Origin: CAG-877 sp963589235
Lineage (GTDB): Bacteria > Bacillota_I > Bacilli_A > RF39 > UBA660
DNA length: 15,498 nt
Direction of reading: 5' to 3'
NCBI GenBank assembly: GCA_963589235.1
Contig: CAVAJX010000117.1
Coordinates: 1 to 15,498 of the forward strand
Each line of letters opens with the position of its first letter. Position 1 is the stretch's first letter. The notes below the pieces were generated by a model. That model worked only from the letters and a program-made list of their open reading frames with translations. It was not told where the DNA came from and did no database searches. The translations under genes were made by a program, and so were the position numbers. Below are positions 14,101-15,498 of this stretch, piece by piece.

Positions 14101-15498
14101 TATTCATTTAATCAAATTAAATCATTAGTTATAAAAAACGGCACTGTTTTACTTTTAAAGAGAAATGCTAATATGTTAGAGTCATTATATTCAGGAGTAG
14201 ATGTTGATGGTACTTTAGTTCCTGCTACTGTTACGATAGATGATTCTGGTAATTATACTAGAAATGTTGATAATCGTATATATATGGCTCCTAATAATAA
14301 TTTAAATGTTACAACTAATCAGTCAGCAACAGCTTATGGTAAAGTTACAGGTATGACATTCTTTGGAATGTATAATTCATATTCATCAGGTTCTATTTCA
14401 TATGGTGTATATGATCCTTCTGTTAATAATGGTGATAGTGCTGATGCTGGTGATGTAATTGTTGGTGGTAGTTATGTTTTAGGTTTACATAGTTTAAATC
14501 ATGATATTACTAAGGATGGATTTTATTCTAATTTCTTAAATGATGAGTATACTTTAGTTACTACTAAATATATTGATCCTACTGAAGTTGGTGATACTGG
14601 ATATCGTTGGATTATTGGTCTTGACGCTATTAATTATACTGTTAATTTGAATTCATCTAAATATTCTTCTTTGGGTACTGGCAATATTTCTTTAATGGAT
14701 TTTTCATCTGGTGATACAATATTTAATGTCGTTGGTTTTAATAGTGAAGGGTTGGCTGATGGAGTTAGTTTAATTGATCCAGATAGTGTTCCTAAAATTG
14801 CTAATACGGCGGAAGAAGCTAATCAGAAGTTAGGTTTAGCAATGAAAGCTGAAACTCGTGAATGGACAAGTTATGGTACTACGGAATATTTAAGTGAAAA
14901 TAATGGTAAATATATGGGCACTACTTCTTATAAAACTGATAGTCAGGCCTTAGTTCCTTCATTTATGTTTTATTTATATCATGCTAAGAATGTTACTGTT
15001 AATCAAGATTTAGGTACTGCTGTTGTAAGTATACAGGTTCTTACTCCAATTAATGCTATTGAATATAAAGTTCAACTTGTTACTATTACTGTTAATATAA
15101 CAGCTAGTAATTTCCAAGATGGTGATGCATATGATGCAAGTATTACTTATGATAAAAGATATGATATGCCTTCTGCTACTTCTGTTAATATTACTAATCA
15201 GAGTCAGTTTACTACATATTATTCATTATTTGCTTATGCAGATGATTTTGAATCGTTCTATGGTCTTAACAATGATTACTATCATGCTTTAGTTACTGAT
15301 TATGTTTTGCCTGTTGGTACTCAAATAACTATGTTAGATTATGGTGTTGATCAAGATAAACCAGAGTATTATTATTATACTGTTACCGAAGATAATTATC
15401 AGACTGCTACTAATCAACTTGCTGCTGATAATGAAGTTACTTATAAACTTTCTGAATTTATTAAAATGGGTAGTGTAAGTGATGATAATAAATATAGT
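8113..15498 (+). CDS. Giant secreted beta-helix surface protein, TTG start, incomplete at window end
   Basis: An uninterrupted frame of 2462 codons runs from TTG 8113 to the last base. GGAGGG (8101-8106) lies 6 nt before the TTG, and the first in-frame ATG is near residue 297, so TTG is the start. Layout: a basic N-terminus and hydrophobic segment (residues 10-33) ending LLTA-KNSFSND, a signal peptide or anchor; a GLUG/pectin-lyase-like domain (about 57-210; GTIDNPYIIKS, FSGVFNGAGYSIKNF); a region containing FNGWITDYPG (W467), loosely like InlB B-repeats; two C-x5-C-T-Y-Y modules (Cys578/584 and 661/667); a long array of [VI][YF][GA]GG coils (about 920-1940) interrupted by a CBM2-like module (about 1549-1665); then further beta-rich domains to the window end. 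Such proteins usually act as adhesins or glycan-binding surface proteins. Being in one operon with a SipW-type peptidase suggests it may be a substrate, although its signal lacks a clear SipW consensus. The C-terminus and any wall anchor lie outside. Confidence 0.93.
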   Translation, partial: MAGSKRINNKLIFYIFCTLIVLVACFGLVSLLTAKNSFSNDPEEKWDGVTVSSSFSAGNGTIDNPYIIKSGADFAYFREALGSENANLYNDKYYELGCNLNLDNHEINTISGTFSGVFNGAGYSIKNFKITSSYVNDNYNYYGIFSVIDSGVFINTNLYNVVVSPSSSTLKYKLGTVAGEVIGKSKITNISIVSSYVDLVNITDTNDNILAGVIGSVSSESDFYNIYANLEFNITNILTVGKIGYTVECDTDNIVTNIKSNSLFNDTNSNYINSSSKHTNQYSYEDPNFINNSNNTMVSSSDLLSLLDNNLDNDYYWDIDGSILTIKRNDDTSNLPMITTFSFSANQSIVIHDSGVLDDTLYVNDLVADYNNYIGLNYTDFSSTGTLPTGEDQNIYNSNNLVKIYAKYNGTSIYDSSYTGYIGLDSDLLQSNLIYYKYYPVVDGYVTFELIDNPYGNRPDDLAFNGWITDYPGAYIYLDTDTYVRYVKIPVDDVSQVISIEFVASWVSATTYEITSSNTSWDTVNNSLNSVGMIQLSSRIPVYDVDMTQYYLSGTVNRRSSYPSGSYNQYGNSLSGRCNNWGGCTYYYHPTDSDYNSNLTYYELSSGYMQVFVPTASGYEENPLFPTGTTSAGFFKQVTVSNSSSITGYYDNSGNYLTGTCTNSSGCTYYEYLQYYDSNGNENIINLDDTYYYLVTRDTNVVVLRTSYTSSLSNSKPFTLTSINNGVDYRDSATYSIRNSYISAGADLRIENITLTSNRDYSNTSPTSSSSSSSYIYGNWYNLKIGKGIRQVDDTITAYGVIAGNNSSTGSSGSPNKYRTIVESGFYDTLIATNGAVNDYSESSWWGTSGARIYVDAMAIYGNDYDRVISNNDSLIVYYCASGSWGGSVYGANTTNSIAIHTNIKSGQFGTSKLDYSTGVYIGGRGGGTHYSAREATIEGGWIYNLIGGPLTDSSRNTLNDTYINVKAGSIDLIVGGAGASATYGNRIINLNGGVVNYAVFGGSNGYSGSDSGSYQGTLEGSTFVYVGGSAVVGDDTLISNNTDLFGAESGSVFGIGNGNSDSSKIGTADNSNIVINGNATIKRNVYGGGNYGAVGISASSSTSTDIKVLGGNILGSLYAGGNNNGSGSSSVESTINISVLGGTIGNVYGGSKTKGTVYGNTNVNVLAGNIVNDVYGGGEGNDTFVTKNVNVVIGDNSVTDELIVNGNVYGGSAYGTVNGSSTGTDVSEFSTNVTVNKGTIVQSVFGGGKGDDNYTPYVLGDVTVTINDGNIGNVFGGNDAKGSPNGDDYVYLNGGIIGNSYGGGNNTGQTTTNIYLQGATVNNLFGGSNKSGTVTTTNVYVTSGTVGNVYGGNNIGGNTVTSNVTVTGGTFNGDIYAGGSLADTTTSNASISNVKANDVYAGGERASVTISNVTCTDTTLNKVFGGSNYSGDVEDSKVIINSSNIDSVYGGNNQGGTTKTTNVSINSGTITNVFGGGDNASSTTSNVEVNSGVITNVYGGGNEAGVDTSNVKINSGTITNLFGGSNRSGDIVDANVIVGDEVVSTPLINVAISSTPVESTWQSSEYATYADVTVTLTNLTDTDISDWKIKLDMPEDVSIYSNWSSTDFTVENGVAEINSVNKYDANNPNKLTANSGTYSFTFAVLTNTSVSDFNISSSVITPVDSSTSTSSNINISNLYGGNNEGGVTSSPVVKVNNGVIGNLYGGGNRASVGTTNVTIRDAVVDTVYAGGNAAGVNGDTFLDIDDSTINNNIYGGGNEGVVSGSTDVFITNSNVLGSAYAGGNGSTAIVSKNTNITIDGKTVIGTESSVAPTSGSVFAGGNAAATGTEVSGDSAATVNIVGGTIYGNVYGGANTSVVYGSTETNIGTSAVNNTNLVEDDIYIKGTVFGGGEANASGSEVYDWTFISVTSAINVNIDGTGYIDNNHTFLMNGSIFGSGNASTSSGVSNINIKNLGTRSDPSRNVSVQRTDNLVIDNSCIELSGIKDRTNEYSDIPYSFNQIKSLVIKNGTVLLLKRNANMLESLYSGVDVDGTLVPATVTIDDSGNYTRNVDNRIYMAPNNNLNVTTNQSATAYGKVTGMTFFGMYNSYSSGSISYGVYDPSVNNGDSADAGDVIVGGSYVLGLHSLNHDITKDGFYSNFLNDEYTLVTTKYIDPTEVGDTGYRWIIGLDAINYTVNLNSSKYSSLGTGNISLMDFSSGDTIFNVVGFNSEGLADGVSLIDPDSVPKIANTAEEANQKLGLAMKAETREWTSYGTTEYLSENNGKYMGTTSYKTDSQALVPSFMFYLYHAKNVTVNQDLGTAVVSIQVLTPINAIEYKVQLVTITVNITASNFQDGDAYDASITYDKRYDMPSATSVNITNQSQFTTYYSLFAYADDFESFYGLNNDYYHALVTDYVLPVGTQITMLDYGVDQDKPEYYYYTVTEDNYQTATNQLAADNEVTYKLSEFIKMGSVSDDNKYS
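9780..10170 (+). repeat. Two diverged copies of a C-x5-C-T-Y-Y module
   Basis: Within the giant protein, SGRCNNWGGCTYYYHP (Cys codons at 9844 and 9862) and TGTCTNSSGCTYYEYL (Cys codons at 10093 and 10111) are related copies spaced 249 nt (83 residues) apart. Each is preceded by a Tyr/Ser/Asn/Gly-rich stretch (SGSYNQYGNSLSG and NSGNYLTG). Cysteines are otherwise rare in this protein, so each pair probably makes a small disulfide loop once outside the cell. Confidence 0.7.
10870..13935 (+). repeat. Array of about 26 [VI][YF][GA]GG[NGS] beta-helix coils
   Basis: Coils such as NVYGGGN (11365), NVFGGND, NLFGGSN, DIYAGGS, NVYGGGN (12601), NLYGGGN and SVFAGGN alternate with 'tsNVxVxxGtI' strands, usually every 20-35 residues. 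I count about 26 from 11365 to 13935, with looser forms back to 10870. A higher-order unit is visible: FGGSN[KYR]SG at 12088, 12385 and 12679, spaced 297 and 294 nt apart, each preceding a YGGNN[IQE]GG coil. The same 14-mer TTTGGTGGATCTAA marks all three FGGSN coils in DNA, showing duplication. The pattern fits a right-handed beta-helix or beta-solenoid. Confidence 0.85.
12757..13107 (+). other. CBM2-like beta-sandwich module inserted in the coil array
   Basis: Residues about 1549-1665 of the giant protein depart completely from the coil pattern. They read like a family 2 carbohydrate-binding module (CBM2): YADVTVTLTNLTDTDISDWK, then KLDMPEDVSIYSNWSS, a central strand with NGVAEI, and LTANSGTYSFTFAV near the end. 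Shared CBM2 features are the opening 'V-T-V-T-x-T-N' strand, the Trp in 'I-x-x-W-x-[IV]', a second Trp after 'sIyS', and the late 'L-x-x-x-x-[ST]-x-x-F-x-F' strand. Glycan binding is inferred; whether the flat aromatic binding face is complete cannot be judged here. Confidence 0.65.

Noticed and set aside
8113..15498. Possible use of TGA as Trp (Mycoplasma-type code)
   Set aside because: All Trp codons in the window are TGG, no in-frame TGA occurs in any gene, and the gene at 4659 ends in TGA immediately before the next gene.

Overview
The window is AT-rich, low-GC Gram-positive (Bacillota) DNA. Shine-Dalgarno sequences are strong, TTG starts are used, and rho-independent hairpins separate the transcription units. 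SipW-type secretion genes are present. Trp is always TGG, no gene has an in-frame TGA, and one gene ends in TGA, so the standard bacterial code applies rather than the Mycoplasma code. The best guess is an uncultivated, probably host-associated member of the Bacilli; this is inference from composition and gene content only.

Layout: (1) 1-850 holds an imperfect 21-bp inverted repeat, noncoding sequence, and the decayed 3' end of an FtsX/MacB-type ABC-transporter permease (frameshifted), closed by a terminator. (2) 915-2769 is a two-gene operon with a good sigma-A promoter. It encodes a membrane-anchored protein and a TasA/camelysin-like protein with a SipW-type signal; both end in the same W-[IV]-E-G-x-D-x-x-C...GG motif. 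(3) 2792-6786 is a run of five genes of unknown function: a 44-residue helical protein overlapping a 552-residue helical protein, then (behind its own promoter) a 113-residue helical protein, a 414-residue protein with a glycine-zipper membrane helix and an acidic tail, and a 146-residue protein, ending in a strong terminator. (4) 6810 to the end is a second surface operon: a SipW-family signal peptidase with a long extra cytoplasmic domain, followed 13 nt later by a giant TTG-initiated surface protein that is still open at the window edge (at least 2462 codons).

How the genes may work together: the SipW peptidase most likely releases the TasA-like protein, probably its membrane-anchored partner, and possibly the giant protein. 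This gives a biofilm-matrix or adhesin system comparable to tapA-sipW-tasA of Bacillus subtilis, but split over two operons and coupled to a very large predicted beta-helix protein. The giant protein carries about 26 [VI][YF][GA]GG[NGS]-type coils arranged in a roughly 98-residue higher-order repeat. A CBM2-like beta-sandwich module interrupts one of those repeats at a precise position. The middle gene block is unexplained; whether it belongs to the same surface system is unknown.
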